A stretch of DNA of 64,000 nucleotides, from NCBI GenBank assembly GCA_021397845.1, contig CM038044.1, positions 84,081,942-84,145,941 of the forward strand, in the 5' to 3' direction. This document shows positions 31,070-44,359 of this stretch, one piece after another; position 1 is the first letter of the stretch; each line of letters starts with the position of its first letter. A program made the translations under genes and the position numbers. A model generated the notes under the pieces. The model worked only from the letters and a program-made list of their open reading frames with translations. It made no database searches and was not told the DNA's origin. Source of the DNA: Areca catechu. Taxonomy: Eukaryota > Streptophyta > Magnoliopsida > Arecales > Arecaceae.

Positions 31070-33038
31070 TCTTGGAAAATGTGTTCCAAAGTCAATAATC
31101 TAGGCTGTAGACGGTTGTGCAACTCATGTATATGTTTATGAATTTTTGAATTGAAAAAAAAGTTCATTCTGGTTGTTCATCACATGTCATTTTCCTAATT
31201 GAACTCTTGTGTGATGATGTCCTTTAAGCTACCTTGTATGCGATGTAGAGAGGATGCACGTGTAGCTTATAAACTTGTTCGTGACCAAACGATACACTAT
31301 TTCAGGATGATGGTGTATCAAGAGTAGGTCATTGATGTCATATCTGTTGGTTGTCCTCTTAACCAAGTAGCATGGAGATACTGGTATGACATCAGGTATT
31401 GTGTTTAACACTTCACTGAGAGTAACCCTCAAGCAAGATTCTCTTTCTGCCAAAGAGAAGTTTTGTATTAGAATGTGGACATGAATTATTTCTCTGACTT
31501 GAGATCACTATTGCAGCTTGTAAGCAACTTATTATGCTAAGGTGCCGGACTACTTGGATTTCTAATCCATTGATGGAAGGTTGCTTGGTAAAGTCAAGTA
31601 CTTGTGTAGCGGTAGTAGGATCGAGATAGGATTAATCTCTCCAAATGGTTTGGATTGAATTCTTAATATGCCTCCATTGAGAAAGACTTTGGCTAGGGCA
31701 TTCATTGTAAGGAGTTACAAGGATTCTTTGTTTGAGATATATTGAGATGGACTAATTAGGGTTGGGTAGTTTAACCCTAAGCCATCCGGAGCATTAGGAG
31801 ATTAAAGGATTAAGTTCAGTTGTATTTCATATTCGATAGGTTCTTGTTGCTCTATAACCTTCAACCTATCTAGATGCCAGATGTTTTTGCTAGATGGCGA
31901 CTTTGGCTGGTACTGGAAATGTTTTTGTGCTACTGGTTTAGTATTTAAACCTATGGGGTCACACACCATGGGGTTTCTTCTTGATTTGCTGGCATGGAAA
32001 TGATTGGGAATCATTCCGGATTTGTTTTGACAAGAAATTATCAGAGCTATATTTGAGCCGACTCATTTGATGAGTTGACTCAAGCAAATTCACTCGAGTC
32101 GACTAGAATAATCAAGTCGACTCGGCTGACAGACTCTACTGAAAACCAAAACTGCTTCATTAATGCTTGCAACTATTATGGGATTTAATGATGAGCATTT
32201 CAGGGTTTTAATGGCTGCTATTGCAGAATTCCAAGGGTTTGTAACACCCTGAATTCCAAGGGACTCAAACTCTTTTTATAATCTCTCATTAAATCTGATT
32301 TTGGGTGTTAATCATTTCAGTTCATATGAGTTTGTTATGTTCTGAGTTTTGCTGGAAGAACAGTAATGGAGATCAAGAGACTACCATTTTCTTATGGTTA
32401 GTGTTCACACTTGATCTCTAAGAGATTATTAGAGAGGGGGTTTGAGTTTTGGGAGGGATTCTTAAGCACATTCCTTCTGTTGAAGGTTTGGGATAGAGAG
32501 TTGGGAAGCGTTCTCAAGAGTCTTGTTCCATCTGTGCTTCAGCAGTAGTTCTTCAAAGAGTTCAAGAAAAAGTCTGTGGTTCTTTAAAGAGTTGGAGTCC
32601 CTGCTGCCGATACTATTTTTTGAGGGGCTAGCACCTTGGAAGGAGGAGGAATCCTGTACCCCGGTGTGAACCACTTATAGAGGTTGTACACGTATGCTAC
32701 TCGTAGAGCTTACTCTTCTTCCTTTCAGGTGGAGCACATGCCTTCCAAGTGATCGTCATCTCGAAGTTATGGGCTTCATTACATATGCATGACATATTAT
32801 TCTTGCTGCTTCATTGTGTGATTCCATGAATAGTTCTTTGTTTCATACTATAGATGCATGATTTCATACATTTATTACTTTAGATGCATCAAGATCCATG
32901 TGAGGGGCCTGTGTTAATTAGATTAACATATCATAGATAAAAGTGCTTTTATCTCTTTGCATTGTGACATGTAGTTTAGAAAATAATTTTAAATTGCATG
33001 CATCATGGCCCACCTCATCCGCTACTCCTATCTTTACA
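31070..33038 (+). repeat. CP4 3' LTR
   Basis: 1969 bases aligned with 21694-23674. The terminal TG has become TC (tcttggaaaatg), and it ends TCTTTACA before the duplicated GGTTA. GAGTCGACTC-like motifs lie at about 32055-32125 (gagccgactcatttg, ctcgagtcgactag). By eye the two LTRs differ at many scattered sites, so the insertion is not recent. Confidence 0.94.
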
Positions 33039-33043
33039 GGTTA

Positions 33044-34411
33044 CTAGGTGCGGTCAAGTACTTGTTAAGTCAATGGTGAGTCAAGATGGAATTGGCTCTC
33101 CAAGATGTTGGAGATAATTCTCTACTATATTTCAATTTAGCAAGACAGTGACCAGGGCAATCCTTGTGAAGGGTCATAGGATTTAGAAGGTTGAGACATA
33201 TGTGAATGCATTATTCATAGTTGGTAGTTAACTTTAAAATCATTCTAAGCTTTAGGATTGAAAAAATGAACTATATGGAAACCATATGCCTGGGTTCTTG
33301 AATGTTGCTTTGCAAACATTCGACCTATCCAGACATCGGGCACTATTGCTAGATGGTTGCATTGATTAGTTTAAGAATTAGTTCCTAGGCTACCAACTTA
33401 TTGTTGATCCTATAGGGTCACACATATAAGAAATTTCTGACCAATCATGATAGCTGATTAACGATTAAGAATTATTTGGTAGAAAAATTATAAATATGAT
33501 GAACAATTAACTTTACACAAATATTATAAATTAATAATTAATTAATTATTTAATAATTATAATAGAATTAAATAGTAATTTTATTGCTAATTGACTCAAT
33601 TTTATTGACAAAGAGGTTCAGGTCAAGTCTAATTGAATTTAGATTAATTTGGTTTCACCTGATTAGGTATTCGATGACCTAATTGCTAAGAATTTCTAAT
33701 TATAGTTTGTTCAGACTTGGCTCAATTAATTTTAAATTTAATTATGATTTAATTAAACCTAATTGGGATCTAATTAGATTAAGTCCAAGTTGGTTAAATT
33801 ATTATAACCAAATTAGTTTTGGTTCTTAACTGATTTTGATCAAAACTTGGTCAAACCCTTATATTATCCAACTTATTTTCTTTTCTAAAAATTCTCCATG
33901 CCTTCCTAGAATTTTTTTTGAATTTTCTATAATTTTCTTTTTTTCATCCTCTCTCATTCCCATTTAGATTAGTATTGGTTTGAATTAAACTTGGATTCAA
34001 GAAAGTCCAAGAAATAAATTATTTTCAACCATCTAGTGGCTTTGGATGGATCTTGCAGTTCGGGAGGTTGATCGTGTCGAGGCTTCATGTGGACGATTCG
34101 TAGAGACCAAAAATCCTATATGGCTATGAAGCAACATAGAGAGCCCTTATCACATGCTATCGATAGCAGCGATCATTGACCCATGATCAAGTATGAAATT
34201 AGATTTCATATTATCTATAGATTAGATCTATAGCATGCATCGGGTAGATCGATGCCCGCTAATTTTATTTTCTATATTATATATCATATGACAATCTTAC
34301 TTAGGATTTATTAGAATTATTCTAAATATATATTTTTTATTTAAAATATTTTTAAAATAGATATATTTCTGCTGTGAATTATAAAAAAATCAATGCATGA
34401 AATCTTGGGCA
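33044..34411 (+). repeat. CP3 5' LTR, second part
   Basis: Continues the CP3 LTR after the CP4 insertion. The first ~390 bases align with 40617-40920 and the following part with 54418 onward (ttaagaattagttcctaggc). It includes an AT-rich self-complementary stretch near 33525-33560 (attaataattaattaatta). The LTR end is placed at gggca, 34411, because the primer site follows 13 bases later; the exact end is uncertain. Confidence 0.85.
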
Positions 34412-34424
34412 TTTTTTTTAATAA

Positions 34425-34435
34425 TGGTATCAGAG
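34425..34435 (+). promoter_or_regulatory. CP3 primer-binding site (Met-tRNA)
   Basis: TGGTATCAGAG matches the Met-tRNA 3' end exactly for 11 bases. The normal spacing to an LTR end is 1-3 bases; here a T-rich run of about 13 bases intervenes. Confidence 0.88.
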
Positions 34436-36090
34436 AAGGTTTTTTATAACATGATATGTAGATGTAGAATTTTACATGTTATATATAATCTTAATCCAAG
34501 TAACTGCTTTGGATTAGGTTGATTACCATATCCATTGGTCATAGAAGAAAAGGAGGGTTTAAGGCCCTCTTTTCCCATTCATTGGTATTTCCTATGGCAT
34601 GTAGGGATACTGCTTATGGTTACATCACACGAACAAGTGAGATAAAAAAAATTATTAAAATTATTTTAACAATTAGATCTATTTTTCAATGATTTAATCT
34701 TCATTAATTTACTATTTTTGATGTGAAATTAATGTATTAGGACTTTTTTTTAATTTTTAGAACATAAAACATAAAATTAATTTCAGTATAAGACTATATC
34801 ATATAGTTGAGATCTAAAAAGTATTTAATATATATATGATGCATATAGATTATTTAGGTCTAAAATTTAGCAAAATTAATCTTGATTAATTACTGGAATT
34901 AAGTGGTCTAAGATTATATTTAGAATTATGAATTAAAGATCTAACCATATTTCATGAATCATTGGCTTTGGTTTAGCTTGAATCAGGTCAAATAACTGGG
35001 TTAGACCTAGGGTTAGAATTTAGAATAATATGGACCTAATAGAGAATTGGATTTAATCTAATCAAAAGTTGATTAGGATTAGATCAAGTTTTTCTTTAGA
35101 TCAAATCTGTGGTGATGTTTGATCAAGTCTATATTACAACAAATGGAACTGATTATGTTTCAGTATCAACCTGAGTACTTAAGCTAGTCTAATCAAATAA
35201 ATGAACCAATTGGTTCATAAGGAAAGTATGGCATTTCGATCATGGTCATTAATTGGGGTTACCTTGTACCTGGCCAATTTGTTTGGTATCTAAGGAAAGA
35301 GGTTAATAGAGGAACCCTTCCATTGATCTTACTTACCTAGCCGATGTGGTCAATCATAATTTAATTAGATAGCTTATTGATTCGAGTTAACCCATGCCAA
35401 TACGGAAGATTAGTTTAACTGATCTAGGTACTTTTGGACTAATATGATTCAATCATTGATGAAATCAGTAGGAGATTGTTGATTAGTCCATGTCCCCATA
35501 TCTTTTCTCTAATTAAATCTTCTAAAATTATTAGATCCTTTAAGTGACAAAATTATGGAGCTAATCATGTCATGGCCGCCTATTAAGAGAGTGAAAATAA
35601 GTCTAATAGTTAAGATGATTATTGGAGATACAAAGACCTGGTGTTCATCTGGCTATTGGAATTATTATTCATATTATGATGGCTTAGTCCTTCTTTCTAA
35701 ATGATGCTCATGTTGGCTGACAAAAGTTAGCCTTGTGCATGATCGGCTAGAAGCACTCAATCCTGTCATGTTAGTGGTTTGACCTAACCAAGACTTCCAA
35801 TGGTAGCCAAAAGGCTTATTAATTAGTATCTATGGCAAAATCATTACCAAAAACTTTTTATAGAAATAATTAGTAAAGAACCTACCTTTAGATGCACATG
35901 GATCAGTCAGCCAAAGTTGAGCTCATATGTAGTCTATTGGATTCTGGTATCCACTAAGGAATTGATGCAATTCTTTAAATTGGAGGTAGATGCTACCAAT
36001 TTAATCAAAATAATGGGAGAACCTTTAGACTAAAGTCTAAGTCCTTAGGATTAAATTATTCATGTACTAAATAGGTCTTAATCTTATTTC
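34436..36090 (+). other. CP3 leader between primer site and gag
   Basis: About 1.65 kb, AT-rich, with no credible ORF. Parts align with the CP4 leader (tgggttagacctagg near 35000 against 24388, and the segment at 35370-35420). It probably holds the packaging signal of the element family, which cannot be located by eye. Confidence 0.65.
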
Positions 36091-36980
36091 AGATTAATAT
36101 GACCACCACTTTGTCACTCCATTCATTACTAAACAATAAAAAATTAATGGGATCCAATTTTGATTGCTGGTATCGAAAGTTAAAACTAGTCTTAGAGTAG
36201 ATGGATTCTATATGTACTGACAAATCTGTCATCTAGGTACCTACTCAGAATACTCATGGTATGGTTCGAGACACTTATCAAAAGTGGCTCAATGACCAAA
36301 CCATGGTCCATTGTATTATGCAAGCATTCATGAATGATGAATTGAATTTCAAGTTTGAGGATGCTCGGTTGGAGGATATAGTTCAAGTATTCAAAGAATC
36401 CTTCAGCACTCCCAATGATTTTGAATTGTACAAAATGTCTTGTGCCATTTTCAACACAAGGATGAGGGAAGGGGCCTTGGTCACAGATCATGTATTGCAC
36501 ATTATCAAATTGATTGAGCACCTCGGCAAACATGGATTCCCCCTGTATGAATGCTAGGAAAGGATGTGATCCTTAATTCTTTGTTGAAATCCTACATTAA
36601 CTTCATTGATCATTATAGAATGACAAAGCCCATAGTAAACTATCATGGTCTATTAGGGTTACTATAGATCTATGAGAAGGATCATCAAGTCTATAAGGGA
36701 TTGGTGAATGTAGTGGGAGGATCGACATGGCATCATCCCTTTAAGAAAAGGAAGAAGAAGAATAAGAAAAAGTTGCAAAGTACTCTAGTGACTAAGCCAG
36801 GTCAGACCAAGAAGTTAAAAGCTAACCAAACTCAAGCTAAATGCTTTTAGTATAAGAAGCAAGGGCATTGAAAGAGGAACTGTCCTCTTTACATTACCTC
36901 GCTGGACCCAAACAAGCTAAGGAAGAAGAACCAACAAGGCATTACTGGACAAGATACTTATATGATAACACCTTGTAATT
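36091..36980 (+). pseudogene. gag: CP3 gag, broken
   Basis: The open part 36261-36557 reads MVRDTYQKWLNDQTMVHCIM and continues with the UBN2-like core found in CP4. After 36557 come frame breaks, a lysine/asparagine-rich tract (36750-36780) and a zinc-knuckle remnant near 36840 in which one codon between the cysteines is TAG and another stop follows the histidine. Non-functional. Confidence 0.8.
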
Positions 36981-38440
36981 TTTCTATTTATGATACTACT
37001 ACATGGGTATTAGATTTTGGAACCCTATTAATATTTGTAATTCGATGCAAGGACTTCAGGTTAGTAGAAGATTAAAAAATTATGATAAATTCCTGAATGT
37101 TGAAGATGGAAGATCTATCTATTCCAACTCTAGCTTTAGGAAAGCTCAAGATTATTTTTGATTCTAGCATCATTATCTTTATGATTGTCACTTTTATTCT
37201 AGTTTTTTTATAAATATGATTTTTGTAAGCCTTTTGGTCAAAAATGGTTATCATTTGTCAATAAAGGATAATTATTATGATATCATTTTGAATGGTGCTA
37301 CTATAATACATGGACAACTGAAGAATGACATTTATATTTTATCATAGCTTGTGAATATAATGTACCCATCCAATAAATAATTAAAAATATGTCTGATGTC
37401 TACCTTTAGCATTGTAGGCTAGGTCACATTAATAAGAAAATAATGAACAAGTTATCCAAAGAGGGAATTCTTGAAGTCAGTGATTTTGAATCATTGCTGA
37501 TTTGTGAATCCTATCTTCTTGGAAAGTGACTAAGTTATCTTTTACTTGAATGGGTGAAAGGGTCACTCAGGTTCTGAGTCTAATACCTACTGATGTATGT
37601 GGACCCATGAACACTTTAGCCATAGATAGATACCACTACCTCATCGCATTTATTGATGACCTATTGAGGTATGGGTACATCTACTTGATGAGACATAAGT
37701 TAGAATTGTTTGAGATCTTCAAACAATTTCATAATGAAGTAGAGACACAAAATAGTAAGTATATTAAAATCCATCAATCTAATTGAGGAGGTGAATATAT
37801 TACCAGTGAATTTATGATATATTTGGAAGAGAATGGGATTCTCTCACAATGGACTCCTCCAAAGACACCCCATATAATAGAGTATTTGAAAGGAGGAATC
37901 AAATCCTGTTAGACATAGTTCGATCTATGATGGGATTTGTGAGTCTGACTATCTCCTTCTAGGAAAATGCATTAGAGTTGGCTTGTTATATTCTAAATAG
38001 AGTTCCTACCAAGTTTGTAGACAAATCTCTATATGAAATATAGATAAGGCATAAGCTGGTACACTCATACCTTAGGGTTTGGGGATGTCCAGCTTATATC
38101 AAACATTTAAGAACAAACAAGCTTGGGTCTAGGTTGATAGGTTTACATTTATAGGGTACCTGAAGGAAATTAAGAGTTATTTCTTCTACCATACTAATGA
38201 AAACAAGGTGTTTATTAGTAATAGGGTAGTCTTTTTAGAAAAGAAGTTTCTTGGAGAAGGAAGTATTGCCTCTAAGGTTAAACTTGAAGAGGTTCAATAC
38301 ATAGAAGAACCAATACCACGAACTGAACTCGAAGAACTGGATTGGATTGAATCAAACTCGTTACCTATTATAGAAGAGCCATTAAGGAGATCCAATAGGG
38401 TACCACATCAACAAAATAGAAATTATCTTGGTCTGGGATG
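36981..38440 (+). pseudogene. pol: CP3 protease and integrase, broken
   Basis: TWVLDFGTL near 37003 stands where the protease LDTGS motif should be. Integrase follows: HCRLGHINKK near 37405, then PTDVCGPMNTLAIDRYHYL (37585-37640) and the stretch to 37786. The catalytic Glu region (FERRNQILLD) near 37890 keeps its Glu. The C-terminal tail to 38440 includes an acidic E/L-rich stretch and ends RSNRVPHQQNRNYLGLGW. Many stops. Confidence 0.8.
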
Positions 38441-40092
38441 GTGATCATGTTGAACTTAATGAAAATAATGAGGATTCGATCACTTATATGGATGCGATGC
38501 ATAGTGCCGACTCTGATAAATGGCTAGAAGCTATGAATTCCAAAATGGAATCCATGAAAGTCAACGATGTGTAGATACTTGTTAATCTAACTAAAGGGAC
38601 AAAACTCATAGGGTGTAAGTGAATCTTCAAAAGGAAAAAGGGTGCAGGCAAGAAGATGAGACCTATAATGCTCGTCTAGTTGCCAAGGAATATCGTCAAC
38701 ATTATGATATTGACTATGATGAGATATTTTCGCCTATGGCAATGCTCAAATTCATTCAGATCATGCTTGCAATAGTGGCACATCTTGAATATGAAATCTA
38801 TAAAATGGATATAAAAATAGCTTTTCTAAAGAAGAGCTAAAAGTAAGGGTATATTTGATATAGCCTAAATGGTTCGTATCCACAGATAAAACAAAGGTGT
38901 GCAAGATTCAAAGTCCATTTATGGATTGAAGCAAGCATCGTGGAGTTGAAACATGTATTTTGATAAAGTGATCAGAATGTATGGCTTCGTTAGAAATAGA
39001 GAACCCTATATATACAAATGGGCTAATGGTTCAGTTATACTATTTCTTATTTTGTATGTGGATGACATTCTCTTAATCGAAAATGATATTCCTATGTTGC
39101 AAGGAATAAAAGTATGGCTATCATTTCAATTGCACATGAAGGACATGGAAGAAGCATCCTACATCCTTGGAATGAAGATCTATAGGGATATATCTAAAAG
39201 GTTGCTAGGGTTCACCCAGTCCAAGTACATTAAGATTGTGCTGAAGTAGTTTAGTATGTTAAATTCTAAGAAAGGCTATCTTTCAATAGGCCATAGAATT
39301 AATCTCTCAAAGAAGGATTATCTGACAAGTCCTCATGAGAGTGAGCATATGAACAGGATTCCATATGCTCAACAGTGAGATCTATCATGTATGCTATGGC
39401 ATTTACAGACCAAATGTTGTATACTCATTGGAAGTAATGAGTACATACCAATCTAATCCAGGTTGAACCATTAAAAGGTCATAAAATCATAACAATATAA
39501 TCCAAGTTGAACCATTAGAAGGTCATAAAATCGATCCTTAAGTATTTGAGAAATACTAAAGACCAATAACTCATTTATGGAGATTCTAACTTGAAACTAG
39601 TTAGTTATACTGACTCAAATTTTCAATCAGATTGTGATGATAGCAAGAGTGTATTAGGTTATATTTTTACCCTGAATAGAGGAGCCATCTGCTAGAAATG
39701 TTCCAAGCAGCATATTATGGTCGATTCTATATGAGAGGTGGAGTATATTGCAACATTCGATGCTATAAAAGAAGTTGTTTGGCTGCGGAAGTTCATTATC
39801 GAGCTTGGAGTAGCACCCTTCTTGATGGCCTAGTTTTCTTGTATTATGATAGCATTGGGGCCATAGCTCAGGTGAAGGAACCAAAGTCTAATCAGCGGAC
39901 CAAGCACTTCTGCATTGCTTCTACCTTATCTGGGAAATAGTGGATCAAGGTTGCATTGACCTTTAGAAGATCAATGAAAAGGAGAATTTGGATGACCTAT
40001 TTACTAAAGCCCTCAAAATCAAAGAGTTCGATGACCATATGTGGAAGCGGATATTCGATACTATTTCAATTGGCTCTAGTCTAAGTATGAGT
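38441..40092 (+). pseudogene. pol: CP3 reverse transcriptase and RNase H, broken
   Basis: RT text starts near 38480; ARLVAKEYRQHYDIDYDEIF lies in 38619-38840, YKMDIKIAFLKKS follows, and an intact YVDD active site is at 39055-39066. RNase H motifs (LVSYTDSNFQSDCDDSKS near 39598, KCSKQH near 39700, YDSIGAIAQVKEPKSNQRTK at 39840-39905) run to about 40040. The region near 39440-39535 contains a small direct repeat (ccaggttgaaccattaaaaggtcataaaatc and ccaagttgaaccattagaag...). Polypurine tract unclear. Confidence 0.8.
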
Positions 40093-40920
40093 TGTTAGGA
40101 AATGTGTCCTATAGCCAATCATCTAGACTATAGATAGTTGAGTTTCTTATAATGTGTACATGAATCACTGATAAAATAAAAGTTATTTTTTGGTAATTCA
40201 TCTCTTTTTGCATCTTTCTTTAGACTCTTTTCAAATAAAATCTTTAGAACTAGTTCAATTTGATAAATGAGGATTTATCGAGTAGTTTTTAAATATGTTC
40301 ATGACCAAATGATATGTTGTAATCTAGGAAGACAATGTTTATCAAGCATAGGTCATTGTATTTCATATGGTTTGGTTGTGCTCATAATCAAGAAGTTTGA
40401 AGATATTGGTATGGCATGCAGGTGAGTGTAAGTGTATATTGTACTAAATGTGACTAACTCTATTTATTCTATTTTTGAGAGTATCTCATAGAAGGATATG
40501 GCTATATGCATCCCTTTGACCTAAGATCACCCCGATGATTTGCAAGTAACTCATTATACTTTGGTGCTGAACTAGCTGGATTTCTAATCCAGTGATGGAA
40601 GGTTATGGTGCAATCATGTACTTGTTAAGTTAATGATGAGTCAAGATGGAATTGACCACTCCAAGATGTTGAGACAAAGCTATACTGTGCTTCAATTTAG
40701 CATGACCTTGGCCAAGATAATCCTCATAAAGAGTCATAGAATTTAGAAGGTTGAGACATATTTGAATGTATTATTCAGAGTTGGTAGTTAACTCTGAAAT
40801 CATTCTAAGTGTTAGAGTCAAAGGGATGATTATATGAAAACCATATACCTGTGTTCTTGAATGTTGCTTTGCAAATATTCGACATATCCAAACATTGGGC
40901 ACCATTGCTAGATGGTAGCA
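40093..40920 (+). repeat. CP3 3' LTR, first part
   Basis: Starts TGTTAGGAAATGTG. It carries the uninterrupted sequence across the CP4 insertion point (gaaggttatggtgc near 40600) and ends at TAGCA (40916-40920), the left target duplication of GY1. Confidence 0.9.
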
Positions 40921-41158
40921 TGATGTAGGATGGATGCAAAGACTAATCTAATAATTAAGAGTTTAATTTTGATGAGCAATGGCACCAAACTCAGATAAGC
41001 TATCAAGTTAATTTAATGAAAGTAGACTAAGTCTCTACTAGCTACCCGTAATATAATTAGCATGCAATCACACAAAGAACCCTGGATCCGATGATTAAGA
41101 AATCACCGAAACTATGATGTCCTGACTTCAAACAACCAGATCTAATGAGATTCGGATG

Positions 41159-42907
41159 TGATGGGAAACATAGCTCTGATATCGAAGTTGATGTGGGATG
41201 GAATGCAAAGACTAATTCTAATAATTAAAAATTTAATTTTGATGAGTAATGACAGTAAACTCAGATAAGCTATCAAATTAATCTAATGAACAAGTAGACT
41301 AAGTCTCTACTTGCTACCCGTAATATAATCAGTATGCAATCACATAAAGAACACTGGATCTAATGATTGAGAAACCACTGAAACAAGGTCGTCCTGACTT
41401 TAATTAACCAGATCTAATGAGATTTGGATGATTTCTTACCAATAACGCTTTTCCCTCCTCTGTTTCAATAGATCTATATTCAATTCTCATGATCTCGTGG
41501 TAGGATTACAAACTTTAGTCCTTCAGAGCAGATCTTCCTGTTGATGGTTGGATGGCAAGGGAAACCTCCTCTTATGATCGAGTACTCTAGAGATCCTACA
41601 AAAGAACTTGATTAGAATGGTGAAAAAGGTGTGGAATTCTGAAATGAGAGAAGGAAAGAAGGATGGTTGGATTGGTTCTGGATCTGGACTAGATGTCGAA
41701 GATGGTGGTGCTGGGCTTCTGGATCTTGGACTTAGGAGATAACTTGGACTTCAGTACTCCACACATACTAATATAATGGTTAACCAGTAAAGCACTCATA
41801 TACTACAATTGCTTAACCAAAAATTGCACTCTCAATGCTTACCTAGCAATTGGAGAAAGGAAACTGGTAAAGTTTCATTAATTAATCATAAGTTTTTTTA
41901 CAAGAGGGGAATGGGGTGGTATTTTTAGACTCCTTACATAGTACCTTGATAAGAATAAATTCATGGTAGCAAGATAAGAAAGACTTCTTTTGAATAGAAG
42001 ATTAGGGTAGATAAAATGGTCTCCTATCTTCTTCTTGAATTCAAACTAGGTAGACTCCCTTGCATATGGACTCATCCATGGAATGGGCGGTGAATTCAGA
42101 TTGGGCAACAAAAGAGAAATGGCACCTCATTCCTTTCTCATTTTATCACTAATCATCTTCTCCTCTTGGTGTGAACCCTTTTTGTTCTTCAAATTTGAAT
42201 GGTAGGCAAGAAAATAAAACATCTCTTTGAATGTTGAATGGATTCCATGAGAACTTGAACTCCTTTGAAATTTAGATGAACCTCCACTTAACCTTGGACT
42301 TTTCTTCCATTTAAATTTGAACAATTGAGTTGGCCAACCATTTCGAGTGGGTGACCTTTCATGAAAGTTAGCACTAAATGGGAGTAAGAATCCTTCCATT
42401 TTACTCCTCTTAAATAGCATCGTCTTGGATTTCAAAAGGGGCATTGAAGAGTGGATGAGGAATGAGGAGTCCCTTTGCTTTACTCCTCTTAAATGTTTTT
42501 AAATGAGTGACAAAATTGAGGTGCCCTCCTTTTTCTCCCCTTTGGATAATCTTGGACTTTAAATGTTGTCCAAATGTCCCAATGTTTGGATGTCTGGATG
42601 TCTCAATATCTGGTAAAAATTTTGGACAACCTTCTTTTGTCATGGAATTGATCTACAAAGGTGTTGTGGCATCATGAATTCAACAACTGGGCTTGGCCTT
42701 GGCAATAATTGAGCTTGAACCTCATTTACTCATTCAATTATAAGACTCAACTTTAAGCAAACCTAACTTGACTAATTTCCAAAATAAAGCACACTAATTT
42801 ATTTACAGGACTCAAGCTGAAATTAAAATAGAACAACTACTCATTGGTGGTCTATAATAAGCTCGGGGAGGTTCTGACATCTCTTTGTACCTCTGGTGTC
42901 CTCATCA
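41159..42907 (-). mobile_element. GY1b: truncated relative of GY1 (one LTR plus primer site)
   Basis: A unit starting tgatgggaaac, with a minus-strand primer site (gctctgatatc at 41173-41183), then a full LTR, 41189-42907, of the same family as GY1. It is flanked by ggatg (41154-41158) and ggata (42908-42912), a probable 5-base duplication with one mismatch. So a GY1-type element inserted into a GY1 LTR and then lost nearly all of one LTR and its interior, leaving about 11 bases. Confidence 0.75.
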
Positions 42908-43057
42908 GGATAGTTACTTACCAATAACACTTTTTGCTCCTCCATTTCAATAAATCTAGACTCAACTCTCAAGATCTCATGATAGGATTGCAAACTTCAG
43001 TTCCTTCGAAGCAGATCTTCCCGATGATGGTTGGATGGCAAAGGAAACCTCCTCTAC

Positions 43058-44359
43058 TGATGCGGAACTAATATGCATGCAATTATTTTTGTGTGTTTTA
43101 TATGTAGGGTGAGGTGGTTAAATCCAAAATATCAGATCAAAATAAGACGTAGAGAGTTCTATATAAATTTTAGAAGCTACGTATGCAGATCAGGACCTAA
43201 GAAAGCAGTAAAAAGGTGATCGCCAGGACTGAGAAGCCTCGATTAGGGCCAGTTCATCTATAATAAAATTACTAGAGAATATAGGGGTGTACCTGGCAAC
43301 ATCTGATGTGCCTGGTGAAGATTACAGCGAAGAAATCACTCATTCCTTGATGAATGCGGCCTGGAAAATCGAGCCGGAGGCCCGTGGATTCCCGGCTTTC
43401 TGCTCGGTGATCTAATTGCGGCCCGGCCGGAGTCAATGGATTCGTAGGAACTCGAGGACCTGTAAACAACCATCAAGGGTGAGAAAGCAAAGCTGAAAAT
43501 AAGAAAAATTTCAAAAAAGGCAGCAAGGGGCATGTTTGAAAAAGAGGTTTGGAGGCTTGGAAGAAGGTTGGTCGGCTAGGATTTCTTCGGGCAGCACTTT
43601 GGCAAGACTTCAGGCTCACACAAGATCCCTTAATGCACACAGCAGGGAGGCACACAGTAAAAAAAGAACTTAATAGAATTTTTATTCATCAAAAATAATC
43701 ATCCTCATGCATGAGAAGGGGTCCTCTTTAAATAGGCCCAAGCAAGGACACATATGTCATTACAAATGAATATTATTCCCACACAAAGTCCTAATCCTAG
43801 CACACTCTCCCTCAAACTCTCTCCATATGACACTAGGATACTCTCTCCTTCTCCTTTGGTAGGCCAAGGGAGGTGACAATACGGGAGGCCGACCAAGGTG
43901 GGTGTCCATAAGTTGGTTTGGCTCCCTGGTTCCCTCCTGGGCCTTCATCTGGCCCAATTAGCTACGGCCTGTAGTTCAGGGCTCCCGGGCTTTTGATTTC
44001 TCCTCCTGAGGTCTTCAAATCTTTAGGCTGGGTTGGACTTGGGCTTCACTTCCATGTCTTCATATTGGTTGGACTTGGTCTTCACTTGTATGATGTGGTG
44101 GTCTTGAGTCTTCAATGTACTTGGACAAGACTCAAAAATAAAATTATCTCTACATGAGCTGACTAGCACTGGACTGAACTAGCTCAACATGAGTTGACTA
44201 ATACTGAACTGAAATGACAACTCAAAAGACTCAAATGACAAACTAAAATTGACTCAGATGGACTAAGCCCTTATTACAGATGGACTTATATATTATTAAT
44301 CAATCAATAGAGGGTTGAGAAGCCTTTATCTTATTCTGGTGCCTTTGGTGTCTGCACCA
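43058..44359 (-). repeat. GY2 3' LTR
   Basis: TG...CA LTR of 1302 bases. A minus-strand TATA-like tatttaaa lies at 43728-43735 (tttaaata on plus). Many short ORFs cross it; none is recognisable. The polypurine tract of the element (minus strand) lies just right of 44359 (attctcccgggg on plus). Confidence 0.92.

Larger units (their letters stand above)
21694..33038 (+). mobile_element. CP4: Ty1/copia element inserted in the 5' LTR of CP3
   Basis: A complete element of 11,345 bases with two LTRs of about 1.97 kb and a perfect 5-base target duplication: GGTTA at 21689-21693 and 33039-33043. The coding order is gag, PR, INT, RT, RH. Gag and pol resemble those of CP3 (VRDTYQKWISDRTMVHCIM against VRDTYQKWLNDQTMVHCIM), so both belong to one lineage, not Sirevirus. 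All ORFs are broken, and a solo LTR (S1) sits between gag and integrase. Confidence 0.95.

Noticed and set aside
43272..43957. Overlapping minus-strand ORFs in the GY2 LTR
   Set aside because: They repeat in the other GY2 LTR with stops shifted, overlap each other and match no protein family.
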